64,000 nucleotides of DNA from Paludibacteraceae bacterium (GTDB lineage Bacteria; Bacteroidota; Bacteroidia; Bacteroidales; Paludibacteraceae). Position 1 is the stretch's first letter. Each line of letters opens with the position of its first letter. Under the pieces are notes generated by a model that did no database searches, was not told where the DNA came from, and saw nothing but the letters and a program-made list of their open reading frames with translations. The position numbers were made by a program, and so were the translations under genes. The stretch lies in assembly GCA_024401495.1 (NCBI GenBank), contig JAKSKW010000007.1, positions 1-64,000 on the forward strand, in the 5' to 3' direction. This document shows positions 41,916 to 51,296 of the stretch, piece by piece.

Positions 41916-41948
41916 TGCTGAATTAGAAATGCTGAATGCAAAATAAAT
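41914..41948 (+). repeat. Heptameric tandem repeat overlapping a stop codon (AATGCNN family)
   Basis: Five exact 7-bp units AATGCTG, AATTAGA, AATGCTG, AATGCAA, AATAAAT. The first unit begins with the last two bases of the TAA stop of the carbonic anhydrase gene. Confidence 0.85.
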
Positions 41949-41957
41949 AAATAATCA

Positions 41958-42746
41958 ATGCAGAGAGACAAACTTTTAACCAAATACTACAATAAGCATA
42001 AGGAAGATTTGCGTCTTGTCCGCCGTCATGGTATGGTGGAATTTCGCGTGTCGATGCACTACATCAAAAAATTCCTTCCTGAGAATTGCAACGGATTAAA
42101 AATCCTTGATTTAGGTGCTGCGACGGGAAGATACTCCTTCGCACTTGCTGAACTCGGTTGCGACGTGACTGCTGTGGAATTGGTGAAGCATAACCTTGAT
42201 ATCCTAAAGTCGAAGGGCGACGCAGTGAAGGCCTACCAAGGTAACGCTAAAGATTTGTCGTTCCTGCCAGACAATAGTTTTGACATCACAATCAATTTCG
42301 GCCCACTCTACCATCTTATCGGCGACGACGAAAAACTCATCGCTATGAATGAGGCTAAACGTGTAACTAAGGATGGCGGTCTCATCTTCAACGCTTACGT
42401 GATGAACGACTACTGTATCCTGACATACTGTTTTGATGAGGACAGAATCTGTAACCTTATGGAGAAGGGATTCATCGACGAATCCTTCCACGTCCGCTCG
42501 GATGAGGAGGAACTCTACGACTATATGCGTGTGGATGATATCGACCGACTAAATAAACTTGCCGGACTTGAGAGAGTGACGATTTTCTCTCCCGATGGTC
42601 CGTCAGACTATATGCGCCCCGTCATCAACAAGATGAGCGAGGAGGCATTTGAGAGATTCGTGGATTTCCAGATGAAGAATGCCGAACGCGCTGATCTAAT
42701 CGGTGCAGGAAGCCACACCGTCGACATAGTGCGTGTACATAAATAA
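41958..42746 (+). CDS. Class I SAM-dependent methyltransferase
   Basis: Protein of 262 residues with the SAM-binding motif ILDLGAATGRYSFALAELG and acidic loop VTAVELVKHNL, then FDITINFGPLYHLIGDDEK and an extended C-terminal region with VMNDYCILTYCFDEDRI. It is of the UbiE/COQ5-like small-molecule methyltransferase group; substrate unknown. It starts 10 nt after the heptameric repeat and ends 10 nt before a lipoprotein gene. Confidence 0.8.
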   Translation: MQRDKLLTKYYNKHKEDLRLVRRHGMVEFRVSMHYIKKFLPENCNGLKILDLGAATGRYSFALAELGCDVTAVELVKHNLDILKSKGDAVKAYQGNAKDLSFLPDNSFDITINFGPLYHLIGDDEKLIAMNEAKRVTKDGGLIFNAYVMNDYCILTYCFDEDRICNLMEKGFIDESFHVRSDEEELYDYMRVDDIDRLNKLAGLERVTIFSPDGPSDYMRPVINKMSEEAFERFVDFQMKNAERADLIGAGSHTVDIVRVHK

Positions 42747-42756
42747 GAGTTTGATT

Positions 42757-43206
42757 ATGAATCGTTTGTTTTTCAGCGTCTTGACTATCATTTCCTCCTT
42801 CTTCATCACTTCATGTGAAAGAGAAGAGGAAAACCCTATACCTAATCTAAGCGTTAATATCCGCACTCCCTACTCTGATTTTATGCAACTGCGCAACGCC
42901 GGATCACATATCGAATATAAATATGGCAATTTCTACGCTGCAGGCACAGCGCTTGGATATGGAGGCGTTTTGATTTTCCGCGACTACGACAACAAATTGC
43001 ATGCCGCTGATCTGGCTTGCCCCGTTGAGGCTGACAAATCAGTCACGGTTAGAGTGGAGATGCCTTACGCAATCTGCCCTAAATGCAATTCCAAATATGA
43101 TTTGACCTTCGGATTCTGCTCACCAATAAGCGGACCAAGCAAACATAGTTTGAAAATGTACCAAAGTGTATTTGAGGCAGGAGACTATATTCAAGTTAGA
43201 AATTAA
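42757..43206 (+). CDS. Small lipoprotein with Rieske-like C-terminal pattern
   Basis: Protein of 149 residues from the ATG at 42757. The lipobox IISSFFITSCER gives a lipidated Cys at residue 20. The C-terminal half, HAADLACPVEADKSVTVRVE and AICPKCNSKYDLTFGFCSPI then SGPSKHSLKMYQ, follows the spacing of a Rieske [2Fe-2S] domain (first ligand pair then a P-x-x-x-x-L-x-x-Y motif), but the usual Cys-x-His pairs are replaced: the second site is Cys-Pro-Lys-Cys. It may bind zinc or no metal. The gene is convergent with the patatin gene and overlaps it by 4 nt. Confidence 0.65.
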   Translation: MNRLFFSVLTIISSFFITSCEREEENPIPNLSVNIRTPYSDFMQLRNAGSHIEYKYGNFYAAGTALGYGGVLIFRDYDNKLHAADLACPVEADKSVTVRVEMPYAICPKCNSKYDLTFGFCSPISGPSKHSLKMYQSVFEAGDYIQVRN

Positions 43207-44048
43207 CCAAACATCTCTTTGGCAACCTCGTAGCCGTGGTTGTATAATGCAGTCAATTTTTTCGGACTCTTCTCCAATCTGTCGACTCCCTTGACGTCGA
43301 CAGGACGGACAACGATAATCTCCCCCGTCTTCTCCATCGCCTCTATCTTATCCATTAAGATATTGTATTCCATATTCTTGCGACGGAGTCTCTCCTGTAG
43401 TTTAGGATATTTCTTATAAACGAAATTAGGACATTTCATTCCGTTAGGATTCTTTCTGTAGCCCAACGGACGTGTGAGAATCACCACACATTTATCATAA
43501 CCTTGGTCGAACGCTCGTTGAAACGGTATGGCATCAGCGATACCTCCGTCGAGAAACTTCTTCCCATCCAACTCTGTGATTTTGCAGACAAATGGCAAAC
43601 TGCACGATGCCTGGCAAACGATGTTGAGACGATCTAGTGTAGTGCGGTCGTCCATATAGACAGCCTCCCCAGTCTCGATATCTGTGGCCACAACCTCACA
43701 TTTAGTGGGATTGTTGAGGTAAGTCTGGAAATCATACGGATAAATGACTTTGGGAAATTTGTCGAACAACAAACCGAAATCCATAATATTGCCAGTACGA
43801 AGGAGCGTACCAATACCAATATAGTTGTATTTCTCAAGATAGTCGATATCCATCGTCTTAGTGCGGCCACGTTGCTTTGACATGAAATTCAACACGTTGC
43901 CTGCTCCAGCACTCACACCAATGGCGTATGGAAACTCTATCTTAGCGTCAAGAAAATAGTCCAATACTCCAGCAGTGAAGACGCCTCGCATTCCACCGCC
44001 TTCAAGCACAAGCGCACATTTTGATAAATCTACCGACTTGAAATCCAT
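43203..44048 (-). CDS. Patatin-like phospholipase
   Basis: Serine lipid acyl hydrolase of 281 residues in the RssA/YjjU-like group. Oxyanion loop LVLEGGGMRGVFTAGVLDYF, nucleophile GVSAGAG, and catalytic Asp in KKFLDGGIADAIPFQRA. No signal peptide, so it should act in the cytoplasm or on the inner membrane. It is the last gene of the long operon running from purH and starts 9 nt after gph. Confidence 0.88.
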   Translation of the reverse strand: MDFKSVDLSKCALVLEGGGMRGVFTAGVLDYFLDAKIEFPYAIGVSAGAGNVLNFMSKQRGRTKTMDIDYLEKYNYIGIGTLLRTGNIMDFGLLFDKFPKVIYPYDFQTYLNNPTKCEVVATDIETGEAVYMDDRTTLDRLNIVCQASCSLPFVCKITELDGKKFLDGGIADAIPFQRAFDQGYDKCVVILTRPLGYRKNPNGMKCPNFVYKKYPKLQERLRRKNMEYNILMDKIEAMEKTGEIIVVRPVDVKGVDRLEKSPKKLTALYNHGYEVAKEMFG

Positions 44049-44057
44049 ATAATTAAT

Positions 44058-44711
44058 TCATATTATTTCCAACATTTCCGACGGTGCATCAATCATCCTC
44101 GTCGCACCAAACTGAGTCAGGAATTCTCTTGTCTTGAATCCCCACGTCACCGACAAGCAATCAATTCCCGCATTGCGAGCCGTCATGATGTCGACGTCGG
44201 AATCACCCACATATAACGTTGACGACGATTCTGACGTTAACTGTTTCATCGCCTCATACACCATCTCAGGCGCTGGTTTGCGTGGTATGCCTGCCTTCTC
44301 ATTCTCTCCAAGAGCGACGTCGATATATTCAGCAAAATACTCCGTATTCAACTGTTTCACACCACTGTCTGGCTTATTCGAGACAATAGCCATCTTGATT
44401 CCACGCTTCTTGAGTTCACTCAAAAGATCCATAATTCCATCGTATGGACGGGAATGATCTCTACAATGCAATAGATAATGCTGATGAAAGCAAGAAAGCA
44501 CACTGTTGACCTTCTCTTCCGACGTGTTTTCCGGCACTGCTCGCTCAATCAACTTTCTGACTCCATTTCCCACAAAACCTCGAACCTCCTCAGTGGTGCG
44601 AGTAGGAAAACCGTTCTGCGAAAGGGCATAGTTGGTGCTGATCGCCAAATCGTCAAGCGTATTCATCAGCGTACCGTCAAGATCGAAAATTATAGTAGAG
44701 TATTTTGGCAT
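44058..44711 (-). CDS. gph: HAD hydrolase, phosphoglycolate phosphatase type
   Basis: HAD subfamily IA phosphatase of 217 residues. Motif I STIIFDLDGTLMNTLDDLA, motif II MAIVSNKPDSGVKQL, motif III/IV RKPAPEMVYEAM and TLYVGDSDVDIMTARNAG. The four-helix cap between motifs I and II is of phosphoglycolate phosphatase type; real substrates in this subfamily vary. It is 3 nt downstream of dprA in the mre operon. Confidence 0.85.
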   Translation of the reverse strand: MPKYSTIIFDLDGTLMNTLDDLAISTNYALSQNGFPTRTTEEVRGFVGNGVRKLIERAVPENTSEEKVNSVLSCFHQHYLLHCRDHSRPYDGIMDLLSELKKRGIKMAIVSNKPDSGVKQLNTEYFAEYIDVALGENEKAGIPRKPAPEMVYEAMKQLTSESSSTLYVGDSDVDIMTARNAGIDCLSVTWGFKTREFLTQFGATRMIDAPSEMLEII

Positions 44712-44714
44712 AAT

Positions 44715-45599
44715 TCAAAAATCAAACAAATTCTTTGGTTTGAAGCATCTATCGATAAATCTGCCGACGGAATTCTTGGCGTCTTTGGCATCAATCACGC
44801 CTGCCTCTCCCCTGCTCTTCACCACCTGACGATTAAGAGCAAACAACGGATTGTCTGCATCCGTAGCAGAATCGTAAAGAGCGGCGCAATCAATATTAAT
44901 AGTCAAAGCATAGTTGACAGCAAAACGTGAGCCTCCATCTTCATTGCTTGCCACCAACACCACTCCGTCCGACAACATAGCCTGCAGATGGTCGCGGCGA
45001 ACATAACGTGGAGTAAGTTCCGTCTTCCCTGCCACAGTGTAGTATTCGCTCAACAGCAATCCCCCACTCTCCACAATCTCCTCAGCCAAAGCAATCTTCG
45101 AATCAGGAATCACTCTCCACACTGGCGACGGAAGCAAAGCAATCGTCTTGCCTCCCCTCTCCACACATCTGCTATGTGCAATAGAGTCGCAACCGTTAGC
45201 GAGTCCGGAGACGATCGTCATTCCTTTCTCTACCAACGCATCCACCACAGCCTCTTCCCTCACCTTGATGTCAGGTGTGGAATTACGTGTGCCGATCACG
45301 GCTATCTTCTTGGTGTTGAGTAATGAAATATCTCCGCGATAGAAAAAGCAGAGCGGAAAATCCCCGGCAGACACCTGCGCACGGATCTTGGGAAATGAAG
45401 ACTCGTAGAATGTGATTATTCCGTCGAAACAAGATTGATCAGACTCCAAAATCTGCATAATCTCATCGCGTCGCTCCAATAAGTCGTCAGGCAATACGCT
45501 TCCCTTTTTACAGTTGGCGTACACCCACGCCCTTCCCTTGCCTTTCGACGAGAGATGCGTGAGGATATTCAACGCGTCGACAGAGATTTTGCTCATCAC
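44715..45599 (-). CDS. dprA: DprA-like DNA-processing protein
   Basis: Protein of 294 residues with an N-terminal segment and the Rossmann-like DprA core: KKIAVIGTRNSTPDIKVREE, VSGLANGCDSIAHSRCVERG and later VVLVASNEDGGSRFAVNYAL. DprA loads RecA on incoming single strands in natural transformation. The usual C-terminal winged helix is lacking, and the protein is shorter than a typical DprA of 360-380 residues. Its ATG overlaps the rodA stop. The locus does not by itself show competence, although a comF also occurs in this window. Confidence 0.82.
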   Translation of the reverse strand: MMSKISVDALNILTHLSSKGKGRAWVYANCKKGSVLPDDLLERRDEIMQILESDQSCFDGIITFYESSFPKIRAQVSAGDFPLCFFYRGDISLLNTKKIAVIGTRNSTPDIKVREEAVVDALVEKGMTIVSGLANGCDSIAHSRCVERGGKTIALLPSPVWRVIPDSKIALAEEIVESGGLLLSEYYTVAGKTELTPRYVRRDHLQAMLSDGVVLVASNEDGGSRFAVNYALTINIDCAALYDSATDADNPLFALNRQVVKSRGEAGVIDAKDAKNSVGRFIDRCFKPKNLFDF

Positions 45600-47068
45600 T
45601 CCATCATATACTCCTTACGGCTTGCGTCGAGACGAAGGAAGATGAACAACAATATCGTGAAACTCCATAGTGAGGATCCTCCATAACTGAAGAATGGCAA
45701 AGGAATACCAATCACCGGTGTCAATCCGATCACCATTCCTACATTGATGGCGACGTGGAAGAATATGATCGACGCTACACAATAGCCATAAATCTTACTA
45801 AACAACGATCGCTGTCTCTCTGCCAAGGATATCAACCTAAGCATCAGAGCAAGGAAACCAAGTATCACAACAGTAGTGCCGACAAAACCGTGCTCCTCTC
45901 CCACAGTACAGAAGATAAAGTCGGTGTCCTGCTCTGGCACATACTTCAACTTTGTCTGCGTACCCTGCAAGAATCCTTTACCTGTCAAGCGGCCACTACC
46001 GATGGCAATCATAGACTGGTTCACATTATATCCCGACTTCTTCAAGTCGTTCTCCATTCCCAATGTCACCTTAATACGGACCTGCTGGTGCGGCTGAAGG
46101 ATTTTATTGAAAGCATAGTCGGACATCTGACCAAATCCGATTGAGCCGGCCACAAAGAGCGAGATCAAAAAATATCCAATCTTTCGCTGACGCAATGCCA
46201 TAACCAACAGATAAACTACCAATGCACCGACAACGATATATGCCAAATAAGAAAATTTAATTTTAACATCAAGATAATTGTAGACAATAATACCTATAAG
46301 GAACATCGACACTCCCATTATTGAAATGGTCTTCACAAGCGTATTGTCTCTATAATAGAAGTAGACCATCGACAACGCGATGATCGTCGCCATTATCATA
46401 ATCGCAAACATTCCCAGATTCTCATCTGGCACCGAGTCTACAATCGGTGTGGCTCCAAAACGAATAGCCACGACGAAGAACACAGCGGCACACACTCCCA
46501 ACAACAGAATAATTCCCGTCATTCCCTGACGATACAAGACAAGGAATAGGGCAAAATAGGCCAAGGCTGATCCTGTCTCATTCTGTGCAATGATAATCAA
46601 CATCGGCACAAAAATGATGAGATACATAATTATAGTATCTCTGACATTCTTCATTGAGAAGCCATAACTACTCATGAACTTTGCCAGACACAGACACGTG
46701 GCTGTCTTGGCAAACTCCGCCGGCTGTATGCTGACAGGCCCCATCACCAACCACGAGTGTGAACCTCGCGTATCCGGGGCGACCAAAAGCGTGACTATCA
46801 GCAATATAATAAAGGAGGCATAGATAACGTATGCCAACGTGTTGTAGACTTTCATGTCGAGCATCAGAAGCACTCCGGCAATCACTACCGAACATCCAAT
46901 CCACACAAGCTGTTTACCGTATCTCTGTGAGAAATCCCAGAAATCACGATCATCAAAATTGTAGGACGCTCCGTAGATACTCACCCAACCGAAGATGACA
47001 AGGGCAATGTAGAGCCCTATCGTCCACATATCTATATTGATAAGAATATTCTCGTTTCTTCTGTCCAT
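45596..47068 (-). CDS. rodA: SEDS peptidoglycan polymerase RodA
   Basis: Integral membrane glycosyltransferase of the elongasome, 490 residues with about ten or more membrane helices. Family motifs include GSHSWLVMGPVSIQPAEFAK, AQNETGSALAYFALFLVLYR, GRLTGKGFLQGTQTK and EQDTDFIFCTVGEEHGF, and the C-terminal IPLPFFSYGGSSL. It pairs with the class B PBP encoded upstream. It is about 100 residues longer than E. coli RodA owing to extra helices in the middle (about residues 215-300), as in other Bacteroidota. Confidence 0.95.
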   Translation of the reverse strand: MDRRNENILINIDMWTIGLYIALVIFGWVSIYGASYNFDDRDFWDFSQRYGKQLVWIGCSVVIAGVLLMLDMKVYNTLAYVIYASFIILLIVTLLVAPDTRGSHSWLVMGPVSIQPAEFAKTATCLCLAKFMSSYGFSMKNVRDTIIMYLIIFVPMLIIIAQNETGSALAYFALFLVLYRQGMTGIILLLGVCAAVFFVVAIRFGATPIVDSVPDENLGMFAIMIMATIIALSMVYFYYRDNTLVKTISIMGVSMFLIGIIVYNYLDVKIKFSYLAYIVVGALVVYLLVMALRQRKIGYFLISLFVAGSIGFGQMSDYAFNKILQPHQQVRIKVTLGMENDLKKSGYNVNQSMIAIGSGRLTGKGFLQGTQTKLKYVPEQDTDFIFCTVGEEHGFVGTTVVILGFLALMLRLISLAERQRSLFSKIYGYCVASIIFFHVAINVGMVIGLTPVIGIPLPFFSYGGSSLWSFTILLFIFLRLDASRKEYMME

Positions 47069-47072
47069 CTTC

Positions 47073-48902
47073 CTACTCCTTAATTAGGTTTGCTTCAAGT
47101 AGACGTTGCTCAATAGGCTTGCGTCGCTTTGGAATTTCTCCCTTCAGATACTTTTCAATCATAAGCGTAGCGATTGGCGCAGCCCACGTCGCACCGAATC
47201 CACTATTCTCCACCACAACGCTGATCGCAATCTTCGGATCATCCTTAGGTGCGAATGCCATAAATATTGAGTGGTCTTTTCCGTGTGGGTTCTGAGCAGT
47301 ACCTGTCTTACCACACACCGCAATACTATCGATACGTGAATAATAACCAGTTCCGGAAATCATTACGAGCTCCATTCCGTCGACCACAACATTATAATAC
47401 TTAGGATCGATTGTGCTGTGGTGACACTCGATAAACGACGAGTCAATCTTTCCACCCTGAATATTCTTCACAAGATGAGGAGTGAAATAATGTCCACGGT
47501 TGGCGATTGTGGCTCCAAGATTGGCAATCTGCAACGGTGTAGCCAACACCTCTCCCTGACCGATTGAAAGTGAGATGATTGTCAATCCCTTCCAACTGTT
47601 CTCTCCATACACCTTATTATATACACCTGAGTTTGGAATATATCCACGCTTCTCATTAGGAACATCCGCACCAAGTTTATATCCGAAACCAAGAGAGACG
47701 ATATGATTCTTCCACACGTCAATGGCTTCAGACACCGTATGATATTTCTTGTGGTCGATCAACGCACGGAATCCACAACAGTAATAAGCATTACAAGAGT
47801 GCTGAATACTGTGCATCAAGTTAAGGGGCGACTCATGACCGTGACAACCCACTGTCAAGGCTCCCGCATGGAAACCATGTTGGCAACCGTAGGCAGTGTT
47901 CGGTGTGATAATACCTTCCTGCTGAAGCACAAGAGCCTGAGCAGTCTTGAAGGTTGAGCCCGGAGGATACTGCGCCATCATCGGACGGTCGAACAAAGGT
48001 TTCAACGGATCTTTGGAAAGAGCGGCAAAGTTGGCACTTCTCTTTCGTCCCACAAGCATAGACGGATCGTAAGTCGGACTCGACACCAAAGCCAAGATCT
48101 CTCCCGTCGACGGTTCGATCGCAGCGATTGAGCCAATCTTTCCATGCATCAACTCCTCGCCATATTTCTGCAACTCTATGTCAAGAGACAATTCGATATC
48201 TTTACCTGCCACCGGAAGTTTGTCGTACTTACCGTCTTCATATTTCCCCTTCACACGACCTCGCGAGTCACGAAGAAGAATCTCCTCACCCTTCTCTCCA
48301 CGTAGCTCCTTTTCGTAAGTCAGCTCAATACCGTTCTGTCCGGCGTAGTCACCCTGTTGATAAAAATCGTCAGCCTCAATCTGCTTTTTTGAAACCTCAC
48401 CGATGGAGCCAAGAGCCAAAGCCGCGTTATGATAATTGTAGTCGCGAAGAGTACGCTTCTGCACATAGACACCGTTGAACTTGAAAAGTTTCTCGCTAAT
48501 CGGACCATATTCCTCAGCACTCAACTGAGACATAAAAAGTTGGGGAACATATGGCGAATAGCCACTTTTGTGCTTGATAATGGCCATTCGCTTATCAAAA
48601 TCGTCCTTTGTGATACCAAGCATGTGAGCGAAAGCAAGAGTATCCATACCCCTTGCCTCACGTGGCACAATCATAATATCGAATGCTGGTTTATTGAAAA
48701 CGATCAGTTTTCCATTACGGTCGGTAAGCAATCCGCGCGACGGATAAATCACCTTTCTAAGGTAGGCATTATTTTGCGACTGCTCCAAATAACTCTTGTC
48801 TACGATCTGAATAGAAAAAAGTCTGATGATATAAATCAAACAGACTGCCACCATTATAAGCGAAATGGTATATCTTCTATTGTCGTTGCTATCATTAATC
48901 AT
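47073..48902 (-). CDS. mrdA: Penicillin-binding protein 2 (elongasome transpeptidase)
   Basis: Class B PBP of 609 residues: one N-terminal membrane helix (about residues 12-31), dimerisation domain, and a transpeptidase domain with SxxK in AQYPPGSTFKTAQ, SxN in HSCNAYYC and KTG in VCGKTGTAQNPHG. Partner of RodA. Overlaps the mreD end by 8 nt and lies 4 nt before rodA. Confidence 0.95.
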   Translation of the reverse strand: MINDSNDNRRYTISLIMVAVCLIYIIRLFSIQIVDKSYLEQSQNNAYLRKVIYPSRGLLTDRNGKLIVFNKPAFDIMIVPREARGMDTLAFAHMLGITKDDFDKRMAIIKHKSGYSPYVPQLFMSQLSAEEYGPISEKLFKFNGVYVQKRTLRDYNYHNAALALGSIGEVSKKQIEADDFYQQGDYAGQNGIELTYEKELRGEKGEEILLRDSRGRVKGKYEDGKYDKLPVAGKDIELSLDIELQKYGEELMHGKIGSIAAIEPSTGEILALVSSPTYDPSMLVGRKRSANFAALSKDPLKPLFDRPMMAQYPPGSTFKTAQALVLQQEGIITPNTAYGCQHGFHAGALTVGCHGHESPLNLMHSIQHSCNAYYCCGFRALIDHKKYHTVSEAIDVWKNHIVSLGFGYKLGADVPNEKRGYIPNSGVYNKVYGENSWKGLTIISLSIGQGEVLATPLQIANLGATIANRGHYFTPHLVKNIQGGKIDSSFIECHHSTIDPKYYNVVVDGMELVMISGTGYYSRIDSIAVCGKTGTAQNPHGKDHSIFMAFAPKDDPKIAISVVVENSGFGATWAAPIATLMIEKYLKGEIPKRRKPIEQRLLEANLIKE

Positions 48903-49410
48903 CTATTCTACGATTACTGCGATAGTATTCAATAATAAAAATAAGTAGTAAAGTGAAGAGTGTTGAACATACACCCTTTAGAAGCACATATGGCAACTTA
49001 TCAAATGTGAATGCGCTCAATGCGAAAAGTGCAAGATGATGCACCAACACAAGAATGGAAGCGTACTGGATGAAAGTGTTCATACCGTACGATCTGAATC
49101 CAGGCACAATCATCTTATTATCCTCACGTGGGGAGAACGTGTTGTCCATGTGTGGTTTTAAGAATCCAAGAAGCAAAGTGGCTCCGGCATTCACACCGAT
49201 TGTACCACTGAAAAAATCGATTGAGAGTCCAAGTAGGAATGCTAACACCTGAACCAATGTACGATTACATCCTGTAGGAAGATGAAGGATAAAAAGGACG
49301 TAGAGGTAAGGATTGACTTCTCCAAGAAAATTGATATGGTTCAACACCAATCCCTGGAGCAATACATACACCACAAAAGCAAATCCGTATGAAAGTATGT
49401 CAACACCCAT
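48895..49410 (-). CDS. mreD: Rod shape-determining protein MreD
   Basis: Membrane protein of 171 residues with five or six hydrophobic helices and the pattern YLYVLFILHLPTGCNRTLVQ then FLLGLSIDFFSGTIGVNAGA, typical of Bacteroidota MreD. The start shares one base with the mreC stop region, indicating coupling. Identification rests on this motif and on its position between mreC and mrdA. Confidence 0.9.
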   Translation of the reverse strand: MGVDILSYGFAFVVYVLLQGLVLNHINFLGEVNPYLYVLFILHLPTGCNRTLVQVLAFLLGLSIDFFSGTIGVNAGATLLLGFLKPHMDNTFSPREDNKMIVPGFRSYGMNTFIQYASILVLVHHLALFALSAFTFDKLPYVLLKGVCSTLFTLLLIFIIEYYRSNRRIDD

Positions 49411-50261
49411 TATTTGTTATCCCCTTTCTTAATTTGTTCGTTCAACTCCTTAAGCTCGTCGGAATAGCCGAAATCAATCACGTCGACATACATCAACGAT
49501 GAGAAATCCTGGCTTAATCTGACTGTTATCTCATAGAAGTCATCATTACCCTTCTCAAACGACTCTACCTTACCTATGCTGATTCCAGCAGGGAAGATTG
49601 TCGAGTGTCCACTTGTCTCGACGGTATCACCGACCGCCACCTTGACATAGTTTGGCACCTGCTCCATATCAGCCTTTCGAATATCTCCACCACCCCAAGT
49701 GATAAGACCAGTTCCGTTTTTGCCTTTGATTATGGATGAGATTTTAGAATCAATATTGATAATTGGAAGTACAAGACTGAAATGCTCTGTCACTCCTTCC
49801 ACAATTCCTACGACACCATTTGATGAGATGACACCCATATACTCTCTGATGCCGTCAGCCTCACCCTTGTCGATAGTGATAATATTTTTGAAATTGTCGC
49901 GGCGGACACTCACAACACGAGCAGTATGGAATACGAACTTATTCTCATCTGCGAATGCCTTACGCTTCAAATAAGTAGTGTCATTTTCAATTTGCAAAAG
50001 GCGCGATTCAAGTCGTCGAATCTCACCCTGCAACTGGCTGTTCTGCTCAGCCAACATCTGGTTCTGCTCCGTCAATGAGAAATATTGGTTCACATCTGTA
50101 CGGACAGAATTCAAGCCTCCAATAACGCTGCCGCAAGAGGCATTGACTTGGAAACCTTGATAAACATTGAATCTTGCCACTAGAAATAGACAAACTATTT
50201 CCAGTGCCAAGAACAATAATAGATTACTAAACTTTCGTATGAATTGTAAAAGTGTATTCAC
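49410..50261 (-). CDS. mreC: Rod shape-determining protein MreC
   Basis: Periplasmic elongasome scaffold of 283 residues: N-terminal membrane helix (about residues 10-28), coiled coil (LTEQNQMLAEQNSQLQGEIR), and the beta domain with VDKGEADGI-like text (TIDKGEADGIREYMGVISSN), VGIVEGVTEHFSLVLPIIN and GDTVETSGHSTIFPAGISIG. Starts 13 nt after mreB. Confidence 0.94.
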   Translation of the reverse strand: MNTLLQFIRKFSNLLLFLALEIVCLFLVARFNVYQGFQVNASCGSVIGGLNSVRTDVNQYFSLTEQNQMLAEQNSQLQGEIRRLESRLLQIENDTTYLKRKAFADENKFVFHTARVVSVRRDNFKNIITIDKGEADGIREYMGVISSNGVVGIVEGVTEHFSLVLPIINIDSKISSIIKGKNGTGLITWGGGDIRKADMEQVPNYVKVAVGDTVETSGHSTIFPAGISIGKVESFEKGNDDFYEITVRLSQDFSSLMYVDVIDFGYSDELKELNEQIKKGDNK

Positions 50262-50274
50262 AACCTTCGATAAA

Positions 50275-51294
50275 TTATCGCATCAAGAAAGAGAATTTGT
50301 CACAATTCTTAAGTGCGATTCCTGTACCACGTGCCACTGCATGCAATGGATCATCCGCGATATGGAAAGGAATACCAATCTTGTTAGTAAGACGCTTGTC
50401 CAAACCACGAAGCAATGCACCACCACCTGCCAACCAGATTCCGCGCTGTACAATATCAGCGTATAGCTCTGGTGGAGTCTGCTCCAATGCGTTAAGCACG
50501 GCTGCCTCAATCTTAGAGATTGACTTCTCGATACAGTGTGCGATCTCCTGGTAAGATACAGGCACTGCCAATGGAAGGGCAGACAAACGGTTTGGTCCGT
50601 TTACAATGAAGTCTGCTGGTGGCTCCTCCAAGTTAGTAAGAGCTGAACCAACCTTAACCTTGATCTCCTCTGCTGTACGCTCACCTACCTTGATGTTGTG
50701 CTGGCTGCTCATGTACTCCTGCACATCAGCAGTCAAGTCATCACCGGCGATACGGATAGACTTGTTGGAAACGATACCTCCCAAAGAGATGACAGCGATC
50801 TCAGTAGTACCACCACCGATGTCGACAATCATGTTTCCTTCTGGAGCCTCAACGTCGATACCGATACCGATAGCGGCTGCCATTGGCTCATAAATCATAT
50901 AAACCTCACGTCCACCTGCATGCTCAGAAGAGTCACGCACGGCACGGATTTCCACTTCGGTACTTCCTGATGGGATACATACCACCATACGCAACTGTGG
51001 AGTAAACCATGAACGGTCTGAGCTTGCCATCTTGATCATAGCACGCATCATCTGCTCTGCTGCGTAGAAGTCCGCAATCACACCGTCTCTCAACGGACGC
51101 ACAATACGTATGTTCTCTGGGTTACGACCCTGCATCGCCTTTGCCTCGTGACCTACTGCGACCAATTTCTCAGTCTTGCGGTCCAAAGCAACGATACTTG
51201 GCTCGTCCACTACAATCTTATCATTGCTGATGATAATGGTGTTGGCTGTACCAAGGTCCATCGCCAACTCCTGTGTGAAAGAGAAGAACGCCAT
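50275..51294 (-). CDS. mreB: Rod shape-determining actin homologue MreB
   Basis: Cytoskeletal ATPase of 339 residues that guides lateral wall synthesis. Phosphate-1 MDLGTANTIIISNDKIVVDE, phosphate-2 MIVDIGGGTTEIAVISLGG and adenosine motif GIWLAGGGALLRGLD are intact. The start lies 2 nt after the purH stop. As in relatives, the cell-shape genes follow purH without a separate visible promoter. Confidence 0.97.
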   Translation of the reverse strand: MAFFSFTQELAMDLGTANTIIISNDKIVVDEPSIVALDRKTEKLVAVGHEAKAMQGRNPENIRIVRPLRDGVIADFYAAEQMMRAMIKMASSDRSWFTPQLRMVVCIPSGSTEVEIRAVRDSSEHAGGREVYMIYEPMAAAIGIGIDVEAPEGNMIVDIGGGTTEIAVISLGGIVSNKSIRIAGDDLTADVQEYMSSQHNIKVGERTAEEIKVKVGSALTNLEEPPADFIVNGPNRLSALPLAVPVSYQEIAHCIEKSISKIEAAVLNALEQTPPELYADIVQRGIWLAGGGALLRGLDKRLTNKIGIPFHIADDPLHAVARGTGIALKNCDKFSFLMR

Positions 51295-51296
51295 GT

